From positions 101,572-165,571 of the forward strand of contig PBLO01000039.1 in the NCBI GenBank assembly GCA_002721785.1: a DNA stretch of 64,000 bases, given 5' to 3'. The stretch's first letter is position 1, and each line of letters begins with the position of its first letter. This document shows positions 1 through 10,108 of this stretch, one piece after another. A program made the translations under genes and the position numbers. The stretch is from Halieaceae bacterium. Its GTDB lineage: Bacteria > Pseudomonadota > Gammaproteobacteria > Pseudomonadales > Halieaceae. The notes under the pieces are model-generated. The model saw only the letters and a program-made list of their open reading frames with translations, did not search any database and was not told where the DNA came from.

Positions 1-658
1 GGCCACGATGCTGCAGATACTTGGCGAATCGGGCGATGTAGATGGACATCGGAACCGATAACCCCATAGAGGCGTTGGGTACCTGCCAGAATTTCGGCAT
101 GGAGCGCGGGTGTGGGTAAGACGACAGTCCACCGCCCGCGCCGAGCTCCCGCCGATAATTCCGCAGTTGCTCCTCGCTGAGACGCCCCTCCAAAAATGCG
201 CGGGCGTAGATACCGGGCGCCGCATGCGGCTGTGGTAAGACAAGGTCTCCCCGACCCTGCGCGCTAAAAATATGATTAAAAGCGGTTTCTAGCGCCGTGG
301 CGCAAGATGCATAGGTTGCGATATGCCCGCCCAGACCGGCACCCTCGGCCTGCGCTCGCAAGATCATTGCCGCCGCGTTCCAACGAATGATGTTCTCGAT
401 CCGTTTTTCAATATCGAGGTCACCCGGATAATGCGGCTGCTCACTGGGCAACAGGGTATTGATATAAGGTGTGTTCAATAGCGCGTCAGATAGCGTGACG
501 CCCTGATCGACGCTGTAATCCTGAAGTCGCCTCAATAGCGCGCGAACACCCTCATCGCCATATTCGCGTCGGATGTCCTCAAGAGCAGCACGCCACTCCG
601 GCCAATCGCCGTCAACTAATACCGCGACATCACCGGGTGTTAATGGGGAATCGCGCAC
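1..658 (-). CDS. AceE/MdeB-family 2-oxoacid (pyruvate) dehydrogenase E1, N-terminal part (runs off left edge)
   Basis: Hand translation from GTG at 658: VRDSPLTPGDVAVLVDGDWPEW...PYINTLLPSEQPHYPGDLDIEKRIENIIRWNAAAMILRAQAEGAGLGGHIATYASCATALETAFNHIF...PGIYARAFLEGRL..GLSSYPHPRSMPKFWQVPNASMGL; matches the AceE N-terminal pattern. Confidence 0.8.
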   Translation of the reverse strand, partial: MRDSPLTPGDVAVLVDGDWPEWRAALEDIRREYGDEGVRALLRRLQDYSVDQGVTLSDALLNTPYINTLLPSEQPHYPGDLDIEKRIENIIRWNAAAMILRAQAEGAGLGGHIATYASCATALETAFNHIFSAQGRGDLVLPQPHAAPGIYARAFLEGRLSEEQLRNYRRELGAGGGLSSYPHPRSMPKFWQVPNASMGLSVPMSIYIARFAKYLQHRG

Positions 659-768
659 AGCGCCCTCAGTGCAGGAACCCGAAACGATTTAGCATCTGGC
701 ACTTCCCCCTTCGATCACTCATGATTCGGATAGTAACGATACATGGGTGAAGGGCGCCAGCTGTAGCA

Positions 769-1365
769 ATGAGAAAAGCACTGGATAGGGTCAGTGGTGG
801 TTTGGGCTCCAAGCCTGCGCTGATCGTCGTTGATGTTGTGAGGGGATTTACGGACCCCTCATGTCCTTTGGGTTCCGAGGCAGATGAGGTTGTTGACGCG
901 AATGTGAGGCTCATGAACGCCTTCCATGACGCCAATTTACCGGTCGTCCTGACCACAGTCATTTATCGTGATGACCAGCAGGCCTCCGTTTTCCGGGCAC
1001 GCATTCCTGCCCTGAACTTACTGACGCCAGAATCGGAATGGGTTCTCTTCGACTCAAGACTACCTGTCGCGCCGGGTGACCTGCAGCTCGAGAAGCGCCA
1101 TGCCAGCAGCTTTCACGGTACCGAGCTGGACGAATGGTTGAGGGGCCAGAATGTCGACTCAGTCGTCGTGACAGGTCTGACTACGAGTGGATGCGTGCGC
1201 GCTACGGCAGTGGATGGCTTACAGAACAACTATCGCGTGGTGGTGCCAAGAGAGGCCTGTGGCGACCGAGACGAGCAGGCGCACGAGGCTAATCTGTACG
1301 ACCTTAACGCGAAGTACGCAGACGTCCTGTCTTTGGACGATACCTTAGCCCTACTCCCCCGCTGA
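769..1365 (+). CDS. Isochorismatase-family cysteine hydrolase
   Basis: ALIVVDVVRGFTD ... SVVVTGLTTSGCVRATAVDGLQNNYRVVVPREACGDR, typical isochorismatase fold with catalytic Cys. Confidence 0.85.
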   Translation: MRKALDRVSGGLGSKPALIVVDVVRGFTDPSCPLGSEADEVVDANVRLMNAFHDANLPVVLTTVIYRDDQQASVFRARIPALNLLTPESEWVLFDSRLPVAPGDLQLEKRHASSFHGTELDEWLRGQNVDSVVVTGLTTSGCVRATAVDGLQNNYRVVVPREACGDRDEQAHEANLYDLNAKYADVLSLDDTLALLPR

Positions 1366-1647
1366 AGGGTCTTGCTGGGCTGCGAATTGTGCGGCCTGCT
1401 CAGGCGTAGCTTCGGTCTGGTACTGCGCCTTCCACTCCGCGTAGGGCATCCCGTAGACGATTTCGCGCGCAGCCTCTTTATCGATAGAACGGCCTTCTTC
1501 CGCAGCCGCCTCGGCGTACCATTTTGATAAGCAGTTCCGACAAAAACCGGCCAGATTCATCAGGTCGATATTCTGAACATCTTTACGGTTGTCCAGATGC
1601 GACAGTAATCGGCGAAATACCGCCGCCTCAATCTGTTGGTCACTCAT
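1351..1647 (-). CDS. DUF1244 family protein
   Basis: 98 aa, ...DVQNIDLMNLAGFCRNCLSKWYAEAA... characteristic of DUF1244. Confidence 0.8.
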   Translation of the reverse strand: MSDQQIEAAVFRRLLSHLDNRKDVQNIDLMNLAGFCRNCLSKWYAEAAAEEGRSIDKEAAREIVYGMPYAEWKAQYQTEATPEQAAQFAAQQDPSAGE

Positions 1648-1664
1648 ACCGGCACACTCCTCGG

Positions 1665-2132
1665 TCAGTCTTTAGTTGAATACTCAGCATCGACAAGGAG
1701 TTCACTAATCAGCAGACCCTGCCCGGGATAGCGCCATTCCTCGTCTCCTAAAACGTCGGGGCGCTGCCACGCCACCTCCCTCACTTCGAGCGGGCGATGA
1801 ATACGCGGTGACGCATTGGCCGCTGCATCACACCAATACAGATGAAATCCGTTGTCAAAAACGGTCGCGAGCTGCGTCGCCGTCACGGCAATCCCCGTCT
1901 CTTCAAAAACCTCTCTCTCGGCACCACAGGAGGCACTTTCGCCCGGTTTCACGCTACCACCCGGCAGCGCCCACTCTCCTAGCCAGCTCCGGACCAGCAA
2001 CGCGGCATCGCCCTCCCGCACAAGACAACCAGCACTGGGAGCCGTTCGACCATCCCCCTCACTGGAGCAGGGAGGCGGCGTATCGCCACACCCCGTCACC
2101 AGCGCGCAAAAAATCAAGACACTAAGCCTCAT
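1665..2132 (-). CDS. Nudix hydrolase with N-terminal lipoprotein signal peptide
   Basis: Start at 2132 (MRLSVLIFCALVTGCGD, lipobox VTGC) overlapping the dnaE stop; intact Nudix box GSVKPGESASCGAEREVFEETGI. Confidence 0.75.
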   Translation of the reverse strand: MRLSVLIFCALVTGCGDTPPPCSSEGDGRTAPSAGCLVREGDAALLVRSWLGEWALPGGSVKPGESASCGAEREVFEETGIAVTATQLATVFDNGFHLYWCDAAANASPRIHRPLEVREVAWQRPDVLGDEEWRYPGQGLLISELLVDAEYSTKD

Positions 2133-5100
2133 ACACCCAATCCGCCGCATCGTTACCGACCGCGATACGAAGCTCATCGAGCAACGCATCGCTTGGATGC
2201 ACTTGCCATGCTCCTCCCAAACGCACTGCAACAGAACCCTTCGGCTGTACGTACTCCATTACCACCGGGCACTGCCCACCAACGGCCGTGCGCAGCGTAT
2301 TCGCCAGCATCGTATTAAAGCGCTCGTCCACGCGGTGGCTGGCCACGCGCAGCCGCAACTGCGATACCTTCGCTTTTCTCGCCTGCTCAAGCGACCGAGC
2401 TGTTTTGGTACGCATCGCCAATCCACCGTTGAAGTCGTCCGTCTGCAAGCGCCCATCGAGCAGAACAATGCGATCCTTTTGTAGTAGATCCCGATGCTCG
2501 GTAAACACATCGTTGTAAACGGTCGCCTCGATCTGACCCGACCCGTCGTCAAGGGTTAACACCGCCATCGGCCCTCTCTGGGTTTTGATCGTCCGAATAT
2601 CGAGGATGAGCCCCGCTACCACCGCCTGATTGGTGGCCTGTAGCTCGCGAATACGCCGCGGTGCAAATTTGCGGACCTCTGCCTCGTAGGCCTCCATCGG
2701 GTGACCACTCAAAAAACTCCCCAGACTCTCTTTTTCTGCGTTGAGTAGTTCCGTCAGCGTCCAGGGACGCGCACCGCGGTGCTCCTGATACAGGTCGTCC
2801 GTCTCATCGCTGGCCGCGATCACTTCGCCGAACAGGTCATCGATACCCGCCGCTGAATTACTGGCAACCTGTTCCGCACCCTTGATCGCGTCGTCCAAAG
2901 CGGCCAACAGCACCCACCGCTCGACGCCTAGCTCATCCAGAGCGCCGCTCTTGATTACGGCTTCCAAAGCTCTGCGATTGACCTTTCGTGGATCTGTGCG
3001 CGCACACAAGTCGAACAGACTCGTAAACGGCCCTTCCTCCCGCGCGGCCAGCAAGCTGTCGATCGGACCTTCACCTAACCCTTTGATGGCGCCAAGGCCG
3101 TATCGAATCTGACCGTCGTCGTCGACTGAGAAGGCGTACTGGCCGGACTGAATTGAGGGTGGCTGTAGCACCAGCCCCATGCGCTTCGCTTCATCGCGGA
3201 AGGTCAGTAGCTTATCCGTGTTATCGATCTCGGAGCTCATGACTGCCGCCATGAACTCGGCAGGATGGTGGGTCTTCAACCAGGCGGTATGGTACGACAC
3301 CAGTGCGTAGGCGGCGGAGTGGGACTTGTTGAAGCCATAGCCCGCGAACTTCTCGACCAGATCGAATATTTTGATCGCCAGCGTGGGATCAATCCCCTGT
3401 GCCGCTGCACCCTCTTCGAAGACGCTTCGCTGCTTCGCCATTTCTTCGGGCTTTTTCTTGCCCATCGCGCGGCGTAGAAGATCCGCGCCACCCAGCGTGT
3501 AACCTGCCAATACCTGCGCGATCTGCATCACCTGCTCCTGATACAGAATGATGCCGTAGGTCGGCTCGAGGATCGGCTTCAACCACTCATGCTGATACTG
3601 GGCGTCGGGATATGCCAGAGGCTCCCGTCCGTGCTTGCGATTGATGAAATTTTCAACCATGCCCGATTGCAAGGGGCCGGGACGGAATAGCGCCACCAGA
3701 GCGATGATGTCTTCGAAGCAGTCGGGGCGCAAATTCTTGATCAGCTCTTTCATGCCGCGGCTTTCCAACTGGAAAACGGCCGTGGTATCCCCCGCCTGCA
3801 ACAACTCAAAGACCTGGGGGTCATCTAGCGCAATGCCTTCGATATCCAAAGGCGCCTGTGCCCGCGCATCGATCATCTGGATCGCCCATTGGATGATCGT
3901 GAGGGTGCGCAGGCCAAGAAAGTCGAACTTAACGAGGCCGGCTTCCTCAACGTCATTCTTGTCATATTGCGTGACGACGCCTGAGCCATCCTCATCGCAG
4001 TAAATCGGGGAGAAATCCGTCAACTCACTGGGCGCAATCACGACGCCGCCCGCGTGTTTGCCAGCGTTACGCGTCACGCCTTCCAACTGCACTGCCATGT
4101 CCCAGATTTCCTGCGCGGAGCTGTCCTCCTCGAGTAGCCTGACGAGCTGCTCCTCTTGCTCAAGGGCCTTGGAGAGCGTCATGCCCACCTCAAACGGAAT
4201 CAACTTCGACATGCGATCTGCCAATCCGTATGGCTTACCTTGAACACGCGCCACGTCCCGCACAACCGCCTTGGCAGCCATGGTGCCAAAAGTGATGATT
4301 TGGGATACCGCCTGCCGACCGTAGGTCTGCGCGACGTATTCGATCACTTCATCACGCCGTTCCATACAGAAGTCGACGTCAAAGTCCGGCATCGAGACCC
4401 GCTCGGGGTTGAGAAAGCGCTCGAAGAGCAGGTCATACGCAATCGGGTCCAAGTCGGTAATACCCAGCGCATACGCGACCAGGGAGCCCGCGCCCGATCC
4501 ACGTCCCGGACCTACAGGGATATCCTGCTCTTTGGCCCATCGGATGAAGTCCATGACCACCAGGAAGTAGCCGGGGAATCCCATCTGGTTAATCGTATTG
4601 AGCTCAAAGTCGAGCCGTTCACGGTAGGGCGCCAACTGCTCATATGTCCAATCGGGGAAACGCTGTTGTAGCCCCTCGAAAGACAGCCGGCTCAAAAACG
4701 CCTCGATGGTCTCCCCATCAGGAACAGGGTAGTCAGGTAAAAAAGGCTGCCCCAGATTGATTGATACCGAACAGCGTCGCGCAATCTCGACGGTGTTCTC
4801 CAACGCCTCAGGGATGTCGGCAAACAGCTCGGCCATCTCCTCCGCGCTGCGCAGATACTGCTGGTCGGAGTACATCCTTAGCCTGCGAGGATCATCGAGT
4901 GTCCGCCCATCTCCGATGCAAACGCGAGCCTCATGCGCCTCAAATTCTTCGGCCTCCAGAAACCGCACGTCATTGGTCGCCACGACCGGGCATGCTCGTT
5001 CGGCCGCCAGCGCCACAGCGGCATGTACGTAATCCTCCTCGTCCGCTCGGCCTGTACGCTGAAGTTCAATATAGAAGCGGTCGGAAAACGTCGATTGCCA

Positions 5101-5565
5101 GAACTCAAGTGCCGCACGTGCATCGGCATCGCGCCCATTGAGTAGGGCCTGTCCGATATCGCCCTGCTTGCCTCCAGACAGCGCAATCACCCCCTCTGCA
5201 TACTCAGCGACCCATTCCTGCTGTACTCGAGGGCGACCGAGATACTGTCCCTGCTGATAAGAGCGAGACAGCAACAGCATCAAGTTTTGGTACCCGGTTT
5301 CGTTTTGCGCCAAGAGACATAACTCGAAATGCCGCTCATGATCATGGGGGTCCAGAACGTGCACGTCAGCGCCAACAATCAGCTTGATACCCAGATCCGC
5401 GGCCGCCTTGTAGGCCTTCACCAAGCCAAAAAAATTGTGGTGATCCGTAATGGCTACCGCAGGCATGCCCAATTCCGCCACCCGGCCTAGAGCGGGGCGT
5501 ATGCGGAGCAAACCATCAATCAGAGAGTATTCGGTGTGAAGACGGAGGTGAACAAACGAGGTCAT
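2122..5565 (-). CDS. dnaE: DNA polymerase III subunit alpha
   Basis: 1147 aa; PHP domain start MTSFVHLRLHTEYSLIDGLLR, PGRGSGAGSLVAYALGITDLDP, PDFDVDFCMERRDEVIEYV. Confidence 0.98.
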   Translation of the reverse strand: MTSFVHLRLHTEYSLIDGLLRIRPALGRVAELGMPAVAITDHHNFFGLVKAYKAAADLGIKLIVGADVHVLDPHDHERHFELCLLAQNETGYQNLMLLLSRSYQQGQYLGRPRVQQEWVAEYAEGVIALSGGKQGDIGQALLNGRDADARAALEFWQSTFSDRFYIELQRTGRADEEDYVHAAVALAAERACPVVATNDVRFLEAEEFEAHEARVCIGDGRTLDDPRRLRMYSDQQYLRSAEEMAELFADIPEALENTVEIARRCSVSINLGQPFLPDYPVPDGETIEAFLSRLSFEGLQQRFPDWTYEQLAPYRERLDFELNTINQMGFPGYFLVVMDFIRWAKEQDIPVGPGRGSGAGSLVAYALGITDLDPIAYDLLFERFLNPERVSMPDFDVDFCMERRDEVIEYVAQTYGRQAVSQIITFGTMAAKAVVRDVARVQGKPYGLADRMSKLIPFEVGMTLSKALEQEEQLVRLLEEDSSAQEIWDMAVQLEGVTRNAGKHAGGVVIAPSELTDFSPIYCDEDGSGVVTQYDKNDVEEAGLVKFDFLGLRTLTIIQWAIQMIDARAQAPLDIEGIALDDPQVFELLQAGDTTAVFQLESRGMKELIKNLRPDCFEDIIALVALFRPGPLQSGMVENFINRKHGREPLAYPDAQYQHEWLKPILEPTYGIILYQEQVMQIAQVLAGYTLGGADLLRRAMGKKKPEEMAKQRSVFEEGAAAQGIDPTLAIKIFDLVEKFAGYGFNKSHSAAYALVSYHTAWLKTHHPAEFMAAVMSSEIDNTDKLLTFRDEAKRMGLVLQPPSIQSGQYAFSVDDDGQIRYGLGAIKGLGEGPIDSLLAAREEGPFTSLFDLCARTDPRKVNRRALEAVIKSGALDELGVERWVLLAALDDAIKGAEQVASNSAAGIDDLFGEVIAASDETDDLYQEHRGARPWTLTELLNAEKESLGSFLSGHPMEAYEAEVRKFAPRRIRELQATNQAVVAGLILDIRTIKTQRGPMAVLTLDDGSGQIEATVYNDVFTEHRDLLQKDRIVLLDGRLQTDDFNGGLAMRTKTARSLEQARKAKVSQLRLRVASHRVDERFNTMLANTLRTAVGGQCPVVMEYVQPKGSVAVRLGGAWQVHPSDALLDELRIAVGNDAADWVYEA

Positions 5566-5574
5566 GGGAGAACG

Positions 5575-6189
5575 CTATCCCACCTCGGGGTGTGCCAGCA
5601 AGCGTTTCACCGGCGCAAAGCTTCGGCGATGGATCGGCGTGACGCCTAACCGCTCTAAAGCTGCCAAATGTGCCTTGGTCGGGTAACCCTTGTGTTGATC
5701 AAATCCGTACCCGGGATACTGATCATGCAGCGCCTGCATTTCCCCGTCCCGCTGCACCTTAGCCAGTATTGATGCCGCGCCGATTGCCGGTTCGCGGAGA
5801 TCGCCTTTCACAATAGCGCGTGACTCAAAAGACCATCGAGGCAGTCGATTACCGTCAACCAGTACTAGCGTTGGCGTAACACTCAGCCCTTCGACCGCCC
5901 GTCGCATAGCCAATAACGACGCCTCAAGAATATTGAGCTCATCGATCTCGGCAACAGTCGCTCTACCCAAAGCCCAGCTGATAGCCTCTTTGCGAATCAC
6001 GTCCGCCAAGCACTCGCGATGCTTTGCCGTCAGCGCTTTTGAGTCGGTGACCCCCGCCGGAGCGGGATCTGACAAAATCACCGCCGCCGCCACCACATCC
6101 CCGGCCAGAGGGCCCCGCCCTACCTCGTCGACACCGGCAATGATGTGTGAAGACGTATCGTGAAAAAGATCATCCTCACGCACCATCAA
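5575..6189 (-). CDS. rnhB: Ribonuclease HII
   Basis: [34 protein letters not shown]; lies between lpxB and dnaE. Confidence 0.96.
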   Translation of the reverse strand: MMVREDDLFHDTSSHIIAGVDEVGRGPLAGDVVAAAVILSDPAPAGVTDSKALTAKHRECLADVIRKEAISWALGRATVAEIDELNILEASLLAMRRAVEGLSVTPTLVLVDGNRLPRWSFESRAIVKGDLREPAIGAASILAKVQRDGEMQALHDQYPGYGFDQHKGYPTKAHLAALERLGVTPIHRRSFAPVKRLLAHPEVG

Positions 6190-7319
6190 GCGACCAACGG
6201 AGCGAGGGCATTCATACTTCGCTCGGCGAAGTTTCCACCAATCTGATCCGCCAACTCATTGAAACACGTCACTTGCTGAGCACCGCCGCCCTCAAGCAAC
6301 ACGGATACTTCATGCACCATTCGCTCGACAGTCGCCTCTGTCTGTAATAGCTCTGGCGCCACCGCCCGGCCCGCCAAAATATTCGGCAATCCGACATGCG
6401 GCGTCTTGACCATTCTCGACAGCACCGCCCATGAGGCCGCTGCCATGCGATACGCAATGACCATTGGCTTGCGGAGAAACATCGCTTCCAAGGTCGCAGT
6501 TCCCGAAGCAATCAGCAGTGCATCACTGGCACGCATGGCTTCTCTGCCTCGACCCAGTGCCACAGTGACCGGCAGTTCGCGCCCATCCAACAACGCGTTT
6601 ATCTGTGCGCATCTGTCTTCATTCGCGGCCGGCACCACAAAGTGGAGTTCGGGGTAACGTCGGTGTAATTCCGCCATTGTCTCGACAAACCGAGGCATCA
6701 GATGGCGTACTTCGCTCTCACGACTACCAGGCAAGATACCGAGAATGGTGCGGTCAGTTGGCAGGTCCAGCTGCTGCCGGATCTCGCTGACCGAGGCCAA
6801 CTGCGTGAGCTCATCTACCAAAGGGTGACCAACACATACTGCGTCGACGCCCGCTTGCCGGTATAGGTCGACCTCAAAGGGCAGTAAACACAGCATTCGA
6901 TCGACTGAAGCGCGAATACTCCGGACGCGACCGCTTCGCCACGCCCATACGGAGGGGCTCACCAGATGAGCAGTCGGCACACCAGATGCTTTTAACCGTC
7001 TTTCAATGGGGAGATTGAAGTCAGGGCTATCAACCCCCAAAAACAGCTGAGGCCGCAGATTCAGTTGCTGCGCAATCAGCCGCCGGCGAATTCTCAGCAA
7101 CTCGGGGAGGCGTTTGAGGGGCTCTACCAGACCCATTACTGCTAACCGCTCCATCGGGGCAAGCGATCGCAGACCCAGCGCTGTCATTTCTGGCCCGCCA
7201 ATGCCACTGAGTTTCAGGGTCGTGCCGGCTTGCTGCCAGGTTTTCAGTACCGAGCCGGCCAACATATCGCCTGAGGTCTCTCCAGCGCAGATACCCAATC
7301 TCAGCGAGGGCGCCGACAC
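6186..7319 (-). CDS. lpxB: Lipid-A-disaccharide synthase
   Basis: [51 protein letters not shown]. Confidence 0.97.
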   Translation of the reverse strand: MSAPSLRLGICAGETSGDMLAGSVLKTWQQAGTTLKLSGIGGPEMTALGLRSLAPMERLAVMGLVEPLKRLPELLRIRRRLIAQQLNLRPQLFLGVDSPDFNLPIERRLKASGVPTAHLVSPSVWAWRSGRVRSIRASVDRMLCLLPFEVDLYRQAGVDAVCVGHPLVDELTQLASVSEIRQQLDLPTDRTILGILPGSRESEVRHLMPRFVETMAELHRRYPELHFVVPAANEDRCAQINALLDGRELPVTVALGRGREAMRASDALLIASGTATLEAMFLRKPMVIAYRMAAASWAVLSRMVKTPHVGLPNILAGRAVAPELLQTEATVERMVHEVSVLLEGGGAQQVTCFNELADQIGGNFAERSMNALAPLVA

Positions 7320-8089
7320 TAACGAACTATGCCCCTCTGTGACTGTTTGAGCGAGTCGATGAGTATCTGAATACTCGGCGTCTCAGCTACCATGCCCTGC
7401 AGTCGCTCGAGCGCGGCGTCCAATGTGAGGCCTTGGCGGTAAATAATTTTAAAGGCTCGCCTCAGCTCACCGATTTCGGCTGTGTCAAAACCCCGCCGCC
7501 GCAATCCCTCGGAGTTGATCGTCTTGGCCTCCGCTGGACTGCCTGCCACCGTGACGAAAGCCGGCACATCCTTCCCAACCGACGTACCCATTCCGCTGAA
7601 ACTGTGAGGACCAATTTTGCAAAACTGATGCACCAGGGTGTAACCCGACAGAATCGCCCAATCACCCACAACAACGTGGCCTGCCAGTGCCGTGTTGTTG
7701 ACCAGAATGGTGTCATTGCCAATCACGCTGTCATGGCCAACGTGCACATAGGCCATCAATAAATTGCGATCACCAATTGCCGTGAGCGACCGATCCTGCA
7801 CCGTCCCACGATGAATCGTCACATTCTCGCGAATCACATTGTCGTCACCGATATGAAGCTCGGTCGGTTCGTCTCGGTACTTCAGGTCTGGGGTTGCCTC
7901 ACCGACCGTCGAGAACTGGTAAATGTGATTACGAGCCCCGATGCGGGTTGGCCCCTTGATCACCACGTGGGATTCAATCTTGGTGTCTTCACCAATCTCA
8001 ACATCGGGGCCGACCAGCGTCCAAGGTCCGACCTCTACCGAGTCGTGTAGACGCGCAGAGGGGTCAATGATGGCGGTCTCGTGGATCAC
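7319..8089 (-). CDS. lpxA: UDP-N-acetylglucosamine acyltransferase
   Basis: Left-handed beta-helix hexapeptides; MIHETAIIDPSARLHDSVEVGPWTLVGP; position between fabZ and lpxB. Confidence 0.97.
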   Translation of the reverse strand: MIHETAIIDPSARLHDSVEVGPWTLVGPDVEIGEDTKIESHVVIKGPTRIGARNHIYQFSTVGEATPDLKYRDEPTELHIGDDNVIRENVTIHRGTVQDRSLTAIGDRNLLMAYVHVGHDSVIGNDTILVNNTALAGHVVVGDWAILSGYTLVHQFCKIGPHSFSGMGTSVGKDVPAFVTVAGSPAEAKTINSEGLRRRGFDTAEIGELRRAFKIIYRQGLTLDAALERLQGMVAETPSIQILIDSLKQSQRGIVR

Positions 8090-8092
8090 GAC

Positions 8093-8527
8093 TCAGCGGT
8101 CTGCACACAGGATGGTGGCGGACGCCGCAAGCTCGTCATCGACTCGGGCCTCGACCTCGAACTTCCAGATTCCGCGGCGCTCACTGACAATACTTGCGAA
8201 CAACATGACCTGATCACCGGGCACGCAGGGGCGCTTAAAGCGCAGGTTGTCGGCACCAACGAAGTAGTAAATTGATCCGTCAGCAGGCGTCTTATCCATG
8301 GTGACAAAGCCCAGAATACCCGCGGCCTGCGCCATGGCCTCAACCAACAACACGCCGGGGAATACCGGTTTATCCGGAAAATGCCCGTCAAAGAAAGGTT
8401 CGTTAATCGTCAGGTTTTTGTAAGCTTGGATACGCTTTCCCGGCTCAACTGACACCACACGGTCCACCAGCAAGAAGGGATATCGGTGAGGGAGTCGATT
8501 GCGAATTTCTTCAATGTCGAGTGTCAC
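8093..8527 (-). CDS. fabZ: 3-hydroxyacyl-[ACP] dehydratase
   Basis: [50 protein letters not shown] start at 8527 overlapping the lpxD stop. Confidence 0.96.
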   Translation of the reverse strand: MTLDIEEIRNRLPHRYPFLLVDRVVSVEPGKRIQAYKNLTINEPFFDGHFPDKPVFPGVLLVEAMAQAAGILGFVTMDKTPADGSIYYFVGADNLRFKRPCVPGDQVMLFASIVSERRGIWKFEVEARVDDELAASATILCADR

Positions 8528-9561
8528 GCCTTGCCATCCTCCTGCTGATCGAGACCGGTCGCTTTCTCTAGCTCCGCGATGCGTTTTGCCATCTGGTCTA
8601 ACTGGGTAAATCGTGAGGCACTTCTCAGCCACGCTCTGAGAGGTTGTACGGGCGTCCCCGACGAATAGTGCCCCGCCTCAGTCACTGAGCTCGCCACTCT
8701 ACCCTGACCGCCAATATGCACATCGTCGGCAATAACAAGATGGCCTGCCATACCAGCCTGCCCAGCAATCACACACCGGTCTCCAATTTGTGTACTGCCG
8801 GAGATGCCGGCTTGTGAAGCAATCGCCGTCTGACGGCCGACGCGCACACCATGCGCGATCTGGACAAGGTTATCGATGATCGCGCCATCGTCCACGACAG
8901 TGTCTTCTAGAGCCCCGCGATCGACGGTCGAGTTCGCACCGATTTCAACGTCATCACCGATCACAACCGTTGCGAGTTGCTCGATTTTTACCCAGCCCGC
9001 GTCGCTCGGTGCGTAGCCAAATCCATCAGCGCCAATCGTTGCGTTGGGATGAATCGTGCAGCGCTGTCCAATTTTCACCGCGTGACAGATCACCGCCCCC
9101 GGTTTGATCACGGTATCGTTGCCAATTGTCGCGCCATGACCGATGTATACACCCGCACCAATCCAGACCCGATCGCCCAGCACTGCGTCCGCCTCGACGC
9201 AGGCCCCGGCATCGATCGTTACTGCGTCGCCCAAGAGAACGCTTTCCGCCACAGTCGCTGCAGTGTGAATATCGCCCGAGGGCGCCGGATGGTTGTCGAA
9301 AACCCGGGTCGCATGGGCATAGCTAACGTAAGGAGTTGGACTTAGTAGCGCGGAACCAGACCACGCCTCAAGCCAATCTGGATGCAAAATTACAGCACCC
9401 GCCTCCGTTTTCTCCAAACGGTGCAGGTGCTTTTTTTCCGAGACGAAGCTGAGGTGCTCGGGCTTAGCAACATCAATCGCTGCCAAACCGTCGAGAGGGG
9501 TATCAGGATCCCCGTGAAGCTCGAGCTCCAGGTGTGTCGCGAGCTCCCCGAGGGTCGGCAT
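8524..9561 (-). CDS. lpxD: UDP-3-O-(3-hydroxyacyl)glucosamine N-acyltransferase
   Basis: Hexapeptide repeats, [15 protein letters not shown], cluster context. Confidence 0.97.
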   Translation of the reverse strand: MPTLGELATHLELELHGDPDTPLDGLAAIDVAKPEHLSFVSEKKHLHRLEKTEAGAVILHPDWLEAWSGSALLSPTPYVSYAHATRVFDNHPAPSGDIHTAATVAESVLLGDAVTIDAGACVEADAVLGDRVWIGAGVYIGHGATIGNDTVIKPGAVICHAVKIGQRCTIHPNATIGADGFGYAPSDAGWVKIEQLATVVIGDDVEIGANSTVDRGALEDTVVDDGAIIDNLVQIAHGVRVGRQTAIASQAGISGSTQIGDRCVIAGQAGMAGHLVIADDVHIGGQGRVASSVTEAGHYSSGTPVQPLRAWLRSASRFTQLDQMAKRIAELEKATGLDQQEDGKA

Positions 9562-9566
9562 GGGCT

Positions 9567-10082
9567 TTACTCAGCGCCCAGTTGATTCATCTTATCCGAG
9601 ACTTTAGCCGTGATGTTATAGCCCAGATCGGCATGGATCACGGCCTGCTGCTGAAGCAACAAACCAATCTGATCGGTCTCAATGATCTCTCGGAGCACTT
9701 CTTGCGCCTGCGGTGCCAGTTCCTGCATCACGCGCTGGGCGTTCTGTGTTTGCAGCGTTTGCAACTTCTTCGCGACATATTCGAGGTCGGACTGCTTACT
9801 CGCCATTTTCTGGCGCGCGGCGACCTGATCTTCTTCGCTCATAGCGGCCTGATCTCGCTGAAAATCCTTCACCAACTGGTCAAGCTCGGCGCGCAAGGCA
9901 TCAAACTGCGACTTGTCTGAGGCAAAATCCTCGTTGCTCTCGAATTCCTGCAATCGCTGCTGCGCAACGTCTGTTTGCAGAATCGCTTGCTCGAGATTCA
10001 CCACGGCAATACGGCCCTGAGCCAATACCGTTGAGGGCAGCACAACCATGAGCAGGGCAAGCAGCCAAGCACGTGCATTCAT
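9567..10082 (-). CDS. skp: OmpH/Skp-family periplasmic chaperone
   Basis: Signal peptide, IAVVNLEQAILQTDVAQ..., coiled-coil; between bamA and lpxD. Confidence 0.9.
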   Translation of the reverse strand: MNARAWLLALLMVVLPSTVLAQGRIAVVNLEQAILQTDVAQQRLQEFESNEDFASDKSQFDALRAELDQLVKDFQRDQAAMSEEDQVAARQKMASKQSDLEYVAKKLQTLQTQNAQRVMQELAPQAQEVLREIIETDQIGLLLQQQAVIHADLGYNITAKVSDKMNQLGAE

Positions 10083-10108
10083 TGGACGATCTCCATCTCT
10101 CTCTACAA

